A stretch of 64,000 bases of DNA from Saccharomycopsis malanga (taxonomy: Eukaryota > Ascomycota > Saccharomycetes > Ascoideales > Saccharomycopsidaceae): NCBI GenBank assembly GCA_004014935.1, contig CP025322.1:2170001-2234000 (forward strand). The letters run 5' to 3'. The position numbers and the translations under genes are program-made. Positions 50,651 to 60,700 of the stretch are shown here, one piece after another (within the stretch, counting starts at the first letter, position 1; every line of letters starts with the position of its first letter). The notes beneath the pieces were generated by a model. That model did no database searches. It was not told the origin of the DNA and worked only from the letters and a program-made list of their open reading frames with translations.

Positions 50651-51193
50651 CTACTCATTATAATCATTTTTAGGAGGAGGCGCCTGATCTTGTCTCATAT
50701 ACATATCGATGGCAGTACTGAAAGCAGCAAAACCAGCACAACCAATCACCATGGCAGTAGGTCCGCCTTTCACAGCCAAACCACCGCCAGTCACACAGCC
50801 AGCAGTCACACCATTCCATATGTCATTCTTTGCCCGAAGACTTTCAATCGAACATTCAGCACCAGAATAAATGGCACCTATGTAACCAAAATTCTTTGCA
50901 CTGCTGTAACAACGTTTACCCATATCGGCAGCCATTAATCTCATTTGCTTTTTGAACGGCAAGTCCGCAAAAGGGGTTGCAGCTCCAGGAACATCATACG
51001 ACATACTGGCCATGAAAAGACCGAAAAAACCACCAAGAAAAAAACCAGAAACCCCACTCATTATGGTTTTGCCTGGACATGATTTCATAAATTCCATAAT
51101 CAGCTCAGCAGCATATTCCCCTTGTTCTTCCTGGGACATTTCCGCAAGACTCTTCTTCTTGGGAAGCGCCCCGTATATTCCTAATCCATTCAT
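50651..51193 (-). CDS. TIM22: Tim22, pore of the mitochondrial carrier translocase
   Basis: A 180-residue Tim17/22/23-family protein that forms the inner-membrane insertion channel for carriers and other multi-spanning proteins. A hydrophilic N-terminus (MNGLGIYGALPKKKSLAEMS) is followed by EEQGEYAAELIMEFMKSCPGK, four membrane segments with the family motif SSAKNFGYIGAIYSGAECSIESLRAKNDIWNG, and AGFAAFSTAIDMYM. CSIESLRAKND is the conserved PRAT-like signature; the two Cys (about 40 and 118) correspond to the disulfide pair described in yeast Tim22. Slightly shorter than S. cerevisiae Tim22 (207). An in-frame CTG codes a residue that is Met in S. cerevisiae. GTCACGTG lies about 100 bp upstream. 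Confidence 0.97.
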   Translation of the reverse strand: MNGLGIYGALPKKKSLAEMSQEEQGEYAAELIMEFMKSCPGKTIMSGVSGFFLGGFFGLFMASMSYDVPGAATPFADLPFKKQMRLMAADMGKRCYSSAKNFGYIGAIYSGAECSIESLRAKNDIWNGVTAGCVTGGGLAVKGGPTAMVIGCAGFAAFSTAIDMYMRQDQAPPPKNDYNE

Positions 51194-51453
51194 AGCGATG
51201 TAAAGTCAATAAAACTATTATCATTAGCTGATTATATCTCATTATACCTCATCTTCATCACTCTCCTCTCCACTATACTGAAAAATTGTATGGGTCACGT
51301 GCTGTCCAATATGGTGATAATGGAGAGGGAGAGAAAATTGTACTACGGTCATGTGATCACTAATAAGGTGATAAGAGGTGGTGATGATGATGATGAGGAA
51401 GATGAGATGAACTCGAGAAGATATGTAAGTGATAATGTACTAATAGCCCATGG
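51194..51453. promoter_or_regulatory. TIM22 / unknown-gene divergent promoter
   Basis: GTCACGTG at 51294-51301 and GTCATGTGATCAC at about 51348-51360: two E-box-like sites between divergent genes. Confidence 0.5.
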
Positions 51454-52572
51454 ATGAGTTCATATAGTGAAGGGGCATATCGCAGTGTGTTGGAGACCGA
51501 TATGGAGCGGGTCAGGACGCTTCGTGAGTCGCTTGCCAATATTATGGGCAAACATAAACAAGAAGATAAACACAATAGTCCCAAGGGTTTTAAGGGGGTC
51601 CAGGAGCTGTTAAAAAAAAGTATTGATGAAGACAATACGTTATATAATAAGAAAAGCGTTGAGGGCGCTGTCAAGAAAGGTTCTGTTAGAGATCCGCGTC
51701 GTAAACTGGCTGTAGAGCCTTTAGAAGACCAAACGACTCTTGTAGGAATATCTAATGTCAAATTACGTGTGCCGGACAACACTAAAACGGGTGCACTGGA
51801 TATAGTCAATAACAATGTGGAAATAACAAATGTAAGGAGAGTTTCAAGTGCGAAACTAAAGCGCCTTCTTGGAGATCCTCTTCCTTTATATGGAACAGAA
51901 AACACTATCGAGGCGGATAAAGCCTTAGAAAACCAAACCGAGTCTTCTTTAAATAACAACAGTTTCACTAAAAGCGGTTTTCTCAAGAAACGCCGTAATT
52001 CTTCTGGTATGGGACGATTTCTGTACAATGATTATTCCACAATAGTCTCGCGACGCGATTCTGGCGAATCTTCTAACGAAACCAGCTCGAGGGAAGATAA
52101 GCCTGTTGATAACGTAAAACTTTACACACAAGAGTTGATTAATAGGCTTTCCCTGCACTCTGGTTCGAAATATGGACAGCTTCGTAGAGATGATGAGGAA
52201 ATGAAAAATATCCTTGACGACACAGTTCGTAAAGATCATCAAATTGCTTCAAAATTCAATAGCGTGTCAAAGAGTTTGAGACGTAAACTTGACGATAACG
52301 ACCACATACAAGAGTCTCTCCAGCATCGTAGATCTTTAAATATTAATTATGATAATGCCTTCATTTTTCTAAATAACACTAGGTTGGTGTTAACGTCATT
52401 AACTAACTGTATAGTTTGGATGCTGAGTTGGTTGGCCAGACTAATATTTAACAAATACTTTGCTGGAATTTTATTGTTGGCAGCTTTTTTGTTCGTGGGG
52501 ATACTGGTCTCGCTCATGAGAGATGAGGACGAGGAGTATCAAAGATATATGGACTACTATTATTTTTATTAG
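51454..52572 (+). CDS. unrecognised protein with C-terminal membrane segment
   Basis: A 372-residue protein I cannot place. It is hydrophilic, basic and probably disordered for most of its length, with a run of short charged helices (EELLKKS-type at about 50-60; DNVKLYTQELINRLSLHSG at about 222-240; DDTVRKDHQIASKFNSVSKSLRRKLDDNDH at about 252-283). A hydrophobic region near 300-352 probably holds two close membrane stretches (FLNNTRLVLTSLTNCIVWML and YFAGILLLAAFLFVGILVSL), then a short acidic, Tyr-rich tail (MRDEDEEYQRYMDYYYFY). The architecture suits an ER or nuclear-envelope anchored regulator, but that is a guess. Intact frame, ordinary codon use and a divergent promoter shared with TIM22 support a real gene. 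Confidence 0.75.
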   Translation: MSSYSEGAYRSVLETDMERVRTLRESLANIMGKHKQEDKHNSPKGFKGVQELLKKSIDEDNTLYNKKSVEGAVKKGSVRDPRRKLAVEPLEDQTTLVGISNVKLRVPDNTKTGALDIVNNNVEITNVRRVSSAKLKRLLGDPLPLYGTENTIEADKALENQTESSLNNNSFTKSGFLKKRRNSSGMGRFLYNDYSTIVSRRDSGESSNETSSREDKPVDNVKLYTQELINRLSLHSGSKYGQLRRDDEEMKNILDDTVRKDHQIASKFNSVSKSLRRKLDDNDHIQESLQHRRSLNINYDNAFIFLNNTRLVLTSLTNCIVWMLSWLARLIFNKYFAGILLLAAFLFVGILVSLMRDEDEEYQRYMDYYYFY

Positions 52573-52889
52573 TTTTTGTGATGTTATGTAAAATTACCTT
52601 TTTGTACAATACACAGTTTGAGTTGTTAATTGAGCCGTTGAATGTACGAGAGACTTGGAAGATTGACAGGTAAAAAGGGGCGAGTACATGTAGTTTGCAA
52701 TCTTTTTTATTACGAGATGACCAATAAAGGTGAAATTTTGTCTGTGTGTGTTCTGAGAATTTGATATTGTTCAATTTGAATATTGATATTTTTTGTTATA
52801 CTAACACTTTATTTTTAGTAAAAAGTTTAGTGTTTATGAATGTATTTTACTCAATATTACTTTGAAAAAAATAATCAAACAAAAAACGA

Positions 52890-52946
52890 TAGTATATATC
52901 TTATATTTTGAACACAGTAAAAATAAGTCTCGTATATACAATTCTT
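52890..52946 (-). repeat. SINE-like tail fragment, minus, diverged
   Basis: ATATCTTATATTTTGAACAC, then GTCTCGTATATAC. Confidence 0.55.
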
Positions 52947-52987
52947 TCTTTAATAAAAACAAAATAATTACGATCAATTCGCTAACA

Positions 52988-53095
52988 ATGACCGGGACAT
53001 GATTGGGGTTTCCCCACTGGGTTTCACCAAGTCCCCTTAGACATGGCGCGTATATACGAAACTGATATGTACTGGGCTTGAAATATATGATATTA
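52988..53095 (+). repeat. SINE-like element, plus, 3' half, near consensus
   Basis: GGGACATGATTGGGGTTTCC, ACCAAGTCCCCTTAGACATG, GCGCGTATATACGAAACTGA, GTACTGGGCTTGAAATATAT, GATATT. Best-preserved 3' end in the window. Confidence 0.92.
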
Positions 53096-53686
53096 ATTCA
53101 AAACTAACAATTTTTTGTCTGAAATTTTGTTTGATTTGAAAAATAAATGAACTATGTTGGGCAGAAAGAATTATCAGAGATGATATATATAAACGTATTT
53201 TTAACATGAGAACTGCTTCTTCTCATAACCTATACCAGATCTGCTTTGGCATCTAGTATGTCTGAGAGTTTGTTATGGTTTTCACTACTAAAAAAAGAAA
53301 CAAAGCAAAGTTTCTTTCTGAAGATACAATAGGGATTTAAAAAACCTTCGCAAATTGGCAAAAAAACTCATAATATTGTACTGAAAAAAGGAAAAGAATA
53401 GGTGTTTTCTATCTTTTCTTGGGATAAAGTTTACATCTTGTCAGGCGTGTAGCACTTAATCTATATTAAAATTATTGATACTGTGTGTATAATCAAACTC
53501 AATTTTACATAATTAAACAACCTAGTATGACGGCCTTTAAAAAAAGAATACACTTATCACCTTTTGAAAGTAAATTGTAACCAAATTTTTACTTGATATA
53601 AACCAGTTGACATGACATGTTGAATTAAACCTAATTTGCTACACAAGTTACTTTAGAACTAGCCTGAGTTTTTATTTCAGCTACTC
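53096..53686. other. AT-rich spacer
   Basis: No gene or RNA supported. Confidence 0.4.
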
Positions 53687-53740
53687 ATACGAAACTGATA
53701 TGTACTGGGCTTGAAATATATGATATTATTTATTTATTTA
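53687..53740 (+). repeat. SINE-like tail stub, plus
   Basis: ATACGAAACTGATATGTACT, GGGCTTGAAATATATGATAT, then TATT repeats. Near consensus. Confidence 0.88.
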
Positions 53741-54268
53741 AGCTACTTTAAATGCGTTAACCTTTACAGTTTATATTCTCTCAAAAAAATGAAAACTACA
53801 TTTCTTTTTCGAATTATTAATCTGTACATATACTAATTATACATTTTTACAAACCATTCCCAATAACCACGTCACTTTACCCAATACAATGTCCAGCCCT
53901 ACAAAAACAGCCAATCGTCAAACCAACTTGTATTATCTCTTATCATTGTCGTATAGCTCGTATCTTCGTGTAGACAAGTCACGCGAATATTTATACAAAT
54001 GGAATTATATATCAATACAGTAGCACAATAGTACGCAAAACCCTTTATTAACAAACTTTTAAAGTTTGTAAACGCGACTTTTCCAAACCGACGAAGTTGA
54101 AAATTTCCAAAAATTTCAACATTTTCATGTGAGAATGAAGAAAAAAAAATTTTTTTTGGGTGAAAAATTTCAGTGAAAAATGAAATATAAAGAAAGAATA
54201 ATCTCATATTTTTTCAGAAAAAATTCTTAAATTTGCAAGAAATCAAGTACAAGACTAAGAAATATAAA
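53741..54268 (+). promoter_or_regulatory. SAH1 upstream region
   Basis: ACCACGTCAC (about 53868-53877) resembles an E-box half or ATF/CREB-like site. A-rich and T-rich tracts precede the ATG. No gene. Confidence 0.35.
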
Positions 54269-55618
54269 ATGTCTGCCCCAGCCACCAATTACAAAGTCTC
54301 TGATATCAGTTTAGCTGCCTTTGGCAGAAAGGATATTGAATTGTCCGAGAATGAAATGCCAGGTTTGATGGCCATCAGAAAGAAGTATGCTGCTGAACAA
54401 CCATTGAAAGGAGCCAGAATTGCTGGCTGTTTGCACATGACTGTCCAGACTGCTGTGTTGATCGAAACCTTGACTGCTTTGGGAGCTGAGGTCACCTGGT
54501 CCTCCTGTAATATCTATTCTACCCAAGACCATGCGGCTGCTGCTATTGCTGCTGCTGGTGTTCCAGTTTTTGCTTGGAAAGGTGAGACTGAGGAAGAGTA
54601 CTTGTGGTGTATTGAGCAACAATTGTTTGCTTTCAAAGACAACAAGAAGTTGAACTTGATTTTGGACGATGGTGGAGACTTGACCACTTTGGTTCATGAC
54701 AAGTATCCAGAAATGTTGGAAGACTGTTTCGGTTTGTCTGAGGAAACCACCACTGGTGTCCATCATTTGTACAAGATGTTGAAGCAAGGTAAATTGAAGG
54801 TTCCAGCCATCAATGTCAATGACTCTGTCACCAAGTCCAAGTTTGACAACTTGTACGGATGTAGAGAATCCTTGATCGATGGTATCAAAAGAGCCACTGA
54901 TGTCATGATTGCTGGTAAGACCGCTGTTGTTGCTGGATTCGGTGATGTTGGTAAGGGTTGTGCTATGGCTTTAAGATCCATGGGTGCTAGAGTCATTGTC
55001 ACTGAAATCGATCCAATCAATGCTTTGCAAGCTGCTGTTTCCGGCTACCAAGTTGCTCCATTGGACGAGGTTGCTTCCATTGGTCAAATCTTTGTCACCA
55101 CCACTGGCTGTAGAGACATCATCACTGGTAAGCACTTTTTGGCTATGCCAGAAGATGCCATTGTTTGTAACATTGGCCATTTCGACATTGAAATCGATGT
55201 TGCTTGGTTGGTCAAGAACGCTAAGGAACACGTCAACATCAAGCCTCAAGTCGACAGATACTTGTTGGAATCCGGAAAACATGTCATTTTGTTGGCTTCT
55301 GGTAGATTGGTCAACTTGGGTTGTGCCACTGGCCATTCTTCTTTTGTCATGTCTTGTTCTTTCTCCAACCAAGTCTTGGCTCAAATTGCTTTGTTCAATG
55401 CTGACAACAAGCAATTCAGAGAAAAATTCATCGAGTTCCAGAAAACCGGTCCTTTCGATGTTGCTGTCCACACCTTGCCAAAGATTTTGGATGAAACCGT
55501 CGCTAGATTGCATTTGGACCACTTGGGTGCTAAGTTGACCACTTTGACTGAAGTCCAATCCGAATACTTGTCTCTTCCAGTCGAAGGTCCTTTCAAGGCC
55601 GACATCTACAGATACTAA
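54269..55618 (+). CDS. SAH1: S-adenosyl-L-homocysteine hydrolase
   Basis: A 449-residue NAD-dependent enzyme that splits S-adenosylhomocysteine to adenosine and homocysteine, relieving inhibition of methyltransferases. I start at 54269 ([16 protein letters not shown]); the longer frame from 54233 adds 12 lysine-rich residues that have no counterpart. Signatures: [31 protein letters not shown], the NAD-binding Rossmann segment [20 protein letters not shown] (about 220-240), [10 protein letters not shown], and the C-terminal DLPKILDE-like [14 protein letters not shown], ending with KADIYRY, which places the Lys/Tyr that contact NAD of the adjacent subunit. Codon use is extremely biased (TTG, GGT, GTC), so it is probably highly expressed. 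Confidence 0.98.
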   Translation: MSAPATNYKVSDISLAAFGRKDIELSENEMPGLMAIRKKYAAEQPLKGARIAGCLHMTVQTAVLIETLTALGAEVTWSSCNIYSTQDHAAAAIAAAGVPVFAWKGETEEEYLWCIEQQLFAFKDNKKLNLILDDGGDLTTLVHDKYPEMLEDCFGLSEETTTGVHHLYKMLKQGKLKVPAINVNDSVTKSKFDNLYGCRESLIDGIKRATDVMIAGKTAVVAGFGDVGKGCAMALRSMGARVIVTEIDPINALQAAVSGYQVAPLDEVASIGQIFVTTTGCRDIITGKHFLAMPEDAIVCNIGHFDIEIDVAWLVKNAKEHVNIKPQVDRYLLESGKHVILLASGRLVNLGCATGHSSFVMSCSFSNQVLAQIALFNADNKQFREKFIEFQKTGPFDVAVHTLPKILDETVARLHLDHLGAKLTTLTEVQSEYLSLPVEGPFKADIYRY

Positions 55619-56179
55619 TCTGTGGGTTTGTCTTCCAGCTTCCTTTAATGTTATGTCACGAATTTTTTGCTTCATATTGTTCTGTTAGTCCTTCTAATTA
55701 TGATCTTATGAATGATTGTTCATATTTCTAGTGCACTATTCTTGTTACCATTGATCCGCTTCAACTGCACTAACAATGGCTTCAAGATTCAAAAATAAAT
55801 TAAAAAAAAAAACCTATAAAAAATATCTTGTTTCCATCATTTTTGTTCTTTTGTTTTGCATTTTTTTTATAATATATATTCCCTCAACGGATCAAAACAG
55901 CTGTAGATTTCGATTTTGTTCTTCCATAGTTGAACGTTCCAGAGCACTTGACTAAATATTTATCAAGTTTGCTAGATTTGTAATGACTACTGATAACGAA
56001 GTGAGCCCATGATGAGCTAGTCAACTCTAGTCATGCCACTCTTTTTGGTAGACCTACTAATCTCATCATCAGTTATTCTGCTTCAAAGAGAATACCAAGT
56101 GTGAACGTGAATGTATTTGGTAAGTGCTTCTTGTATGGTTTTCCATATGAATACGTAGGGTGGTTTATACAAATTATAA
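55619..56179. other. SAH1 3' spacer
   Basis: Poly-A/T runs (about 55798-55812) and no gene. Confidence 0.4.
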
Positions 56180-56408
56180 CAATAATAATATCATATATTT
56201 CAAGCCCAGTACATATCAGTCTTGTATGTACGCGTCTAAGGGGACTAAAAACTCAGTGGGAAAAAACCCAAAAAACTACTTAAACTTGTCACTCAATTGG
56301 AAAGTAAGTAGCCTTTTGGCTAGGTCGTATTTCAGACAGTTGCACTTGCCTGTGGAAACCATGTTCAATATAGTAAAAGCAGCGAGTAAAATTCGTTCAT
56401 AGCTAAAA
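56180..56408 (-). repeat. SINE-like element, minus, headless subfamily
   Basis: AATATCATATATTTCAAGCC, GTATGTACGCGTCTAAGGGG, body through AAGTAGCCTTTTGGCTAGG and GCAGCGAGTAAAATTCGTTC, ending TCATAGCTAAAAG. Nearly the same sequence and same 5' end as 30532-30758. Confidence 0.9.
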
Positions 56409-56787
56409 GGTGTCTTAAATAATTATAAAAATTTTCACAACTCTAGCCCAGCATCTGTCTGTTTCCTATTTATTAAATTACGCTCACCCCTAGAGTGTTC
56501 TTTTTTGATTTGTACTGATTTTGACTTGAGATTATTCAAGTAAGAAGTTGATGGTCGATTGTACCAAAACTTTTATCAATTTTCATGGAAAGGTAGATCA
56601 TTTAAAAGCAAATTCTCTGATCTAATTTGAAATGTACAAATAATTTTATGAAATTGCAGGAGAAGGTGGGTTATGACTCGTTAGTTTGTAAGGACTGTGG
56701 AGTTCCAAGTATGATCATTTACTAACTTGCAGCAAATGCACGAGTAATCAAGAAGAACAAAACAGAAGTTCAAGTATAAGAAGCATA
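56409..56787. other. spacer between SINE copies
   Basis: AT-rich; no gene or repeat recognised. Confidence 0.35.
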
Positions 56788-56866
56788 TTTGGACTTGGTA
56801 GATATCAGTTTCGTATATACGTGCGATGTCTGAAGGGAGTTGGTAAAACAGTGGGGAAAACCCAAC
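56788..56866 (-). repeat. SINE-like fragment, minus, 60 bp past the SAPS gene
   Basis: TAGATATCAGTTTCGTATAT, ACGTGCGATGTCTGAAGGGA, GTTGGTAAAACAGTGGGG, CCCAAC. Only the core region. Confidence 0.75.
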
Positions 56867-56927
56867 TACAAATAATACCAATTCTAAACATATACAAAAC
56901 ATAGCATTAGAATATATAGGCAAGCGC

Positions 56928-59900
56928 TTATTTGTTGCGCACAGCGAGCTCGAAATCTGTTTCCTCGTCCAGATCTGGCTCGTTATTTTTATTATCTGAG
57001 GACGACTGCTGAGTGGTCTTGTGGAAATTCTTATGATACTTTGTATGGTTTTGTTTCTGTTCAAACTTGACCGGGAAGCTCTCTTCTATAGCGTCATCGT
57101 CTGAATCATCATCTTGGTCATCGCCATCCTCGTCATCTGGATGAAGCAAAGCGCCGCGTACGTCATCATCATCATCATCATCGTCGTCGTCGTCCTCGGC
57201 ATCGTCATCATCATCATCAGAAGGTTTTTTGAATTTACTGGGATTACTTTTTGCTGGGTCTTGGTTTTCGATTTCTTTTTCAGTTGAGCCCAACAAGATG
57301 GCGTCTGGATTTCTATAATATTTGTCATCTTCTGGACGTTTTCCGCCTAGCACTAGGCTGTAGTTTTTCCTAGTTTCGGCCAAGGTTCCATTGACATAGT
57401 CCAACCATGACTGGTGAGCAAGAAGCTTACCGATTTGTGGATCAACGAGATCCAAGTTGTTTTCTACGGAAAACTTATTAATCTCCTCGCTTATCAAGGA
57501 AACATGGCCCATATAGCCAAACTCTATATTGTACATTCGTTTGAAGGTTGTATTTTTCTTGTGGGCCACAAGGATCAAGTCGGTTAGTCTTGACCGGCGG
57601 AACAAATCAGAGACTAGAAACGCATTGTAGTTTGAGTTGAGCAGTCCATTCAACAATTGCTGTACCAAGTCAAAGACCACATTGTGCCAGAAATTGTTCC
57701 AGGGATATTTGAGAAACATTTTCTTGATTATAAGCTCTAGAATCCCACTGTCATGCAATGCGGTTTTGAACATATCCCCCAAAGAGCACTTTTCCCGCAA
57801 CTTGGCCTCGTTTGCTTCACATACAAACGGCACGTTGCACGAGAAGCCTAGGCTCTCGGAGTCCTCGTCTCCCTTACACAGGCGGCTGTACATGTGAGAC
57901 TCGGCCTCCCAGTTTTCGGAGACCGGTTCGGCCTGTTCGGCCTGGCTGGGCACCTTGGTATTGATGTTGTTATCGATTTTGAGGGCAAGTTTGCTGAGCA
58001 TGCTCTCTTTCTTGGCCTTGCGTTCCTCCTCCGAAAGTTCAGCAACACCTGGTCCAATATGGAAGTCGCTGTCGCTGCCGTTTTCATACTGGAACTTTTC
58101 AAACGAGTCGTCGTCGTTGTCTGCGACAAAGCTTTCGTTGGGTGCGGGCACGGGCAATGAGCACTCGGGAATGCTTTTCCGGTCCGTCAACGACAACTTG
58201 TCGGCCAAAGCTTGCTTGAGGAACTTGGTTTTGGACTTTATAAGGCTGTTCCGGGTGTTTATGAGCCATTCAGCATTCCTGTTGTTGTATAGTTTGATAT
58301 TGGAACAATGTAGCAACTCTGCGACCAATTCGACTAGTTTGAGCTTGTCAAAGCTGAGCTTCTCGATAAATCCAAACGTCTGCCTACAGTAGTCCTTGCC
58401 CCCCGACTCTGTGGCCGCGGGCTGCTCCTGGAAAAAGTACAGGTCCACGTTGGACTCGTCAAAGATGGCCGCGTCCTCAAAGGCGCCAAAGTGAAGCTGC
58501 AAGGCCTGGCATATCCACGGGAGAGTGTGCGAGAAGACCTTGAGAATGTTGTTGAGATAGATCGGGTCGTGGTCGCTCGGCGGAAATGCGTTTATCAAGG
58601 AGTAAAACACGTCGTCGTCCGACGCGCCCTCGGGCGGCGTCTCCGGGCTACAATCGGCAGTGTGTTCCGGAGGTGTTTCCGGCAAAACGTCCGGCAAAAC
58701 GTCCGGCAAAACGTCCGGCAAAACGTCCGGCAGCATTCCGGTCAACTGCCGGCTGTATGGCTTGAATATGAGGAGACTGAACTTGTCGTAATCGTCGTTG
58801 TTCTTCCGGATTAGTTCTATGATGATGTCCACAAGTATGAAGAGCGTTTTGCCGCCCTGCCGTATTTTGTTGGCCATTTTCCACACACTCTTGTGGGACA
58901 CTATCTCTCTGGTCAAGTTGTTGGGCCCGATGATGAGCGAGTCGTCGTTCTCGGTCGCCGAGGTGTATGTCGACAAACTGATGAGGTTTTTGAGCAAGTC
59001 GCCCGCAAACTCGCGGATATAGAACGGATATTTGCTGTCTATGAGGTTGAGAAGATGCTGTACAAAGTTCTGTTCCATCAACAAGTCGATTGTACCCGTG
59101 GGCTTGTTCACCTTGTCTGTGATGATCAACTTGATGAGAAACTCGTTCAAAAGCGAAATCCCAATGTTGCGCTTTACAAAATAGTCTACAAGGTTGATGT
59201 TGGCCCGGACAAAGTTGAGATACTGGTCCGTTTTCTTTATCAACAATGTCTCGTTGATTTTTACAAACAACTGCACCAAGGGAACCACCTTGTGCAACCC
59301 TGGCCGGTCGAGAATCCGCCAGAGCCGGAGCAAATAGTCCGAATTTCCTATGAAAGTGTCTGTGATTACTGCAATATCCGACGCGTACACATCCGCAATG
59401 ATAGTGCTGCGCCGTATGCTCTTTTCGTCCTCCTTGCTAAACTCGGCCCGGCTGCTCTGGGCGATGTTCAACCCGGAAAAACAACTCGCCATTGACCTGT
59501 CAACTCCCCTGTTTTCGCTCACCGTTTTTCTAATGTGCTCCAAGCTGTAATCCGCCTCGTTGTAATCGTCATTCTCTCGCTTTGCCATTATATGGTCGTA
59601 ATAATAGTCCAACTCATCAAACTCCTCGTAAACATACTGACTATCTGCAAGATCCTCGCTGGTCAAATAATCTCGCCCATAATAGCTCGCATTTTTGGTC
59701 TCAAACCGCCTCATGAACGCCTCGTACGAATTTACTAGAATATCCAAAAACTTGTCTACATGCGCCTCCTTTACGAAAAACTCGGCCGTTTTCGCCTTGA
59801 GCTTGCTGTTCGACGAAAAAAGCTTCAACATGATATCATCTGAATCAATCAACAGATAAAACGATTCCTCATCATCGTCACTTGATTCCTGATCTGTATC

Positions 59901-60431
59901 GCCATTGCTTTCCATATTCGGATTTATATTGCTCTCTCCTTCCGCATTCGGGGCTCCATCGCTGTCTCCTTCCGTATTCAAATGCATCTCGCCATCTCCT
60001 TCCATATTGGGCCCCTCCTCGTCAACATTGCCAAAGCTCTTGTAACTGAAGCCCTCTGCCATACTGGCCTCTCGCGCCTCATTGCTCTTCTCAATACTGA
60101 GCATGTCTTCGCCCGTGTCCTGAACTGCTACACTATTATCTGGGACACTGTCTGCAGCTCCTGCAGGTTGCGGCTGCATGCAATCTCCTATTCTATCTTC
60201 TTCATGGGATTTGTCTCCATCATCGTCCAAATTCTTCCCAATTCCTTCTTCAGCCTCTTCTTTGTTAGCTTCCTTACCATCGCCAACCTGCTGCATCTCT
60301 GCTGCATTCAAATGCGCAGTCGAAAACATCGGATTCGGATCGTTTCCTGGAATTGAGGTCTGCGTGGTGGCGTCAGAAACAAGATCAATATTCTGCATAT
60401 CGTCCTCGCCCTTCTTCAAGAACTGCCACAT
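56928..60431 (-). CDS. SIT4-associated SAPS-domain protein (Sap185/Sap190/Sap155/Sap4 family)
   Basis: A 1167-residue regulatory subunit for the PP2A-like phosphatase Sit4. MWQFLKKGEDD opens the protein, followed by an acidic region (about 1-185) with near-repeated EGDGEMHLNTEGDSDG-like units. The SAPS domain (about 190-950) includes AKTAEFFVKEAHVDKFLDILVNSYEAFMRRFETKN, LLRLWRILDRPGLHKVVPLVQLFVKINETLLIKKT, LVDYFVKRNIGISLLNEFLIKLI and FYIREFAGDLLKNLI. Inside it, at about 566-586, is a DVLP repeat from a 12-bp minisatellite. The C-terminal third holds GDMFKTALHDSGILELIIKKMF and KYPWNNFWHNVVFDLVQQLL, then long Asp/Glu runs. Family knowledge: SAPs bind Sit4 and drive the G1/S transition and TOR-linked functions. 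Which of the four yeast paralogues it equals cannot be decided. GTCACGTG and TTACCCG lie upstream. Confidence 0.9.
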   Translation of the reverse strand: MWQFLKKGEDDMQNIDLVSDATTQTSIPGNDPNPMFSTAHLNAAEMQQVGDGKEANKEEAEEGIGKNLDDDGDKSHEEDRIGDCMQPQPAGAADSVPDNSVAVQDTGEDMLSIEKSNEAREASMAEGFSYKSFGNVDEEGPNMEGDGEMHLNTEGDSDGAPNAEGESNINPNMESNGDTDQESSDDDEESFYLLIDSDDIMLKLFSSNSKLKAKTAEFFVKEAHVDKFLDILVNSYEAFMRRFETKNASYYGRDYLTSEDLADSQYVYEEFDELDYYYDHIMAKRENDDYNEADYSLEHIRKTVSENRGVDRSMASCFSGLNIAQSSRAEFSKEDEKSIRRSTIIADVYASDIAVITDTFIGNSDYLLRLWRILDRPGLHKVVPLVQLFVKINETLLIKKTDQYLNFVRANINLVDYFVKRNIGISLLNEFLIKLIITDKVNKPTGTIDLLMEQNFVQHLLNLIDSKYPFYIREFAGDLLKNLISLSTYTSATENDDSLIIGPNNLTREIVSHKSVWKMANKIRQGGKTLFILVDIIIELIRKNNDDYDKFSLLIFKPYSRQLTGMLPDVLPDVLPDVLPDVLPETPPEHTADCSPETPPEGASDDDVFYSLINAFPPSDHDPIYLNNILKVFSHTLPWICQALQLHFGAFEDAAIFDESNVDLYFFQEQPAATESGGKDYCRQTFGFIEKLSFDKLKLVELVAELLHCSNIKLYNNRNAEWLINTRNSLIKSKTKFLKQALADKLSLTDRKSIPECSLPVPAPNESFVADNDDDSFEKFQYENGSDSDFHIGPGVAELSEEERKAKKESMLSKLALKIDNNINTKVPSQAEQAEPVSENWEAESHMYSRLCKGDEDSESLGFSCNVPFVCEANEAKLREKCSLGDMFKTALHDSGILELIIKKMFLKYPWNNFWHNVVFDLVQQLLNGLLNSNYNAFLVSDLFRRSRLTDLILVAHKKNTTFKRMYNIEFGYMGHVSLISEEINKFSVENNLDLVDPQIGKLLAHQSWLDYVNGTLAETRKNYSLVLGGKRPEDDKYYRNPDAILLGSTEKEIENQDPAKSNPSKFKKPSDDDDDDAEDDDDDDDDDDDVRGALLHPDDEDGDDQDDDSDDDAIEESFPVKFEQKQNHTKYHKNFHKTTQQSSSDNKNNEPDLDEETDFELAVRNK
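58679..58732. repeat. 12-bp coding minisatellite in the SAPS gene
   Basis: CCGGCAAAACGT repeated four times plus a partial, reading DVLP on the minus strand. It lies in a loop flanked by Pro/Glu/Thr-rich residues (ETPPEHT, ETPPEGAS), so it probably sits in a disordered insert within the SAPS domain. Confidence 0.9.
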
Positions 60432-60700
60432 GATCCACTAAGACTCTTTGCTCCTAATTCAAGCAATATACAATCCCAACATTATGATCACATATGCTCT
60501 TTAACGCCATTATCATCTCTATCACCTGTCCCTCTCAATCTCTGGGTCACGTGGTGTTACCCGGAGACCCAATGTTCCGGAGCCCATGTGATGTACCGGT
60601 TTGGCGGGTCGTTGATGTGGTATAAGCTTGAATGGGTGGGTATTTGGGTAATATGATAAATAAATTCATGACAATTTTAATGAGTTTCAAATTTGATATA
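60432..60700. promoter_or_regulatory. divergent promoter with GTCACGTG and TTACCCG
   Basis: GTCACGTG at 60546-60553 and TTACCCG at 60557-60563, only four bases apart, between the SAPS gene (left) and the mitochondrial-like gene (right). A good match for paired Cbf1- and Reb1-type sites. Confidence 0.6.

Noticed and set aside
54233-54268. The upstream ATG as the SAH1 start
   Set aside because: It adds 12 lysine-rich residues absent from the family; MSAPATNYK at 54269 matches the known N-terminus.
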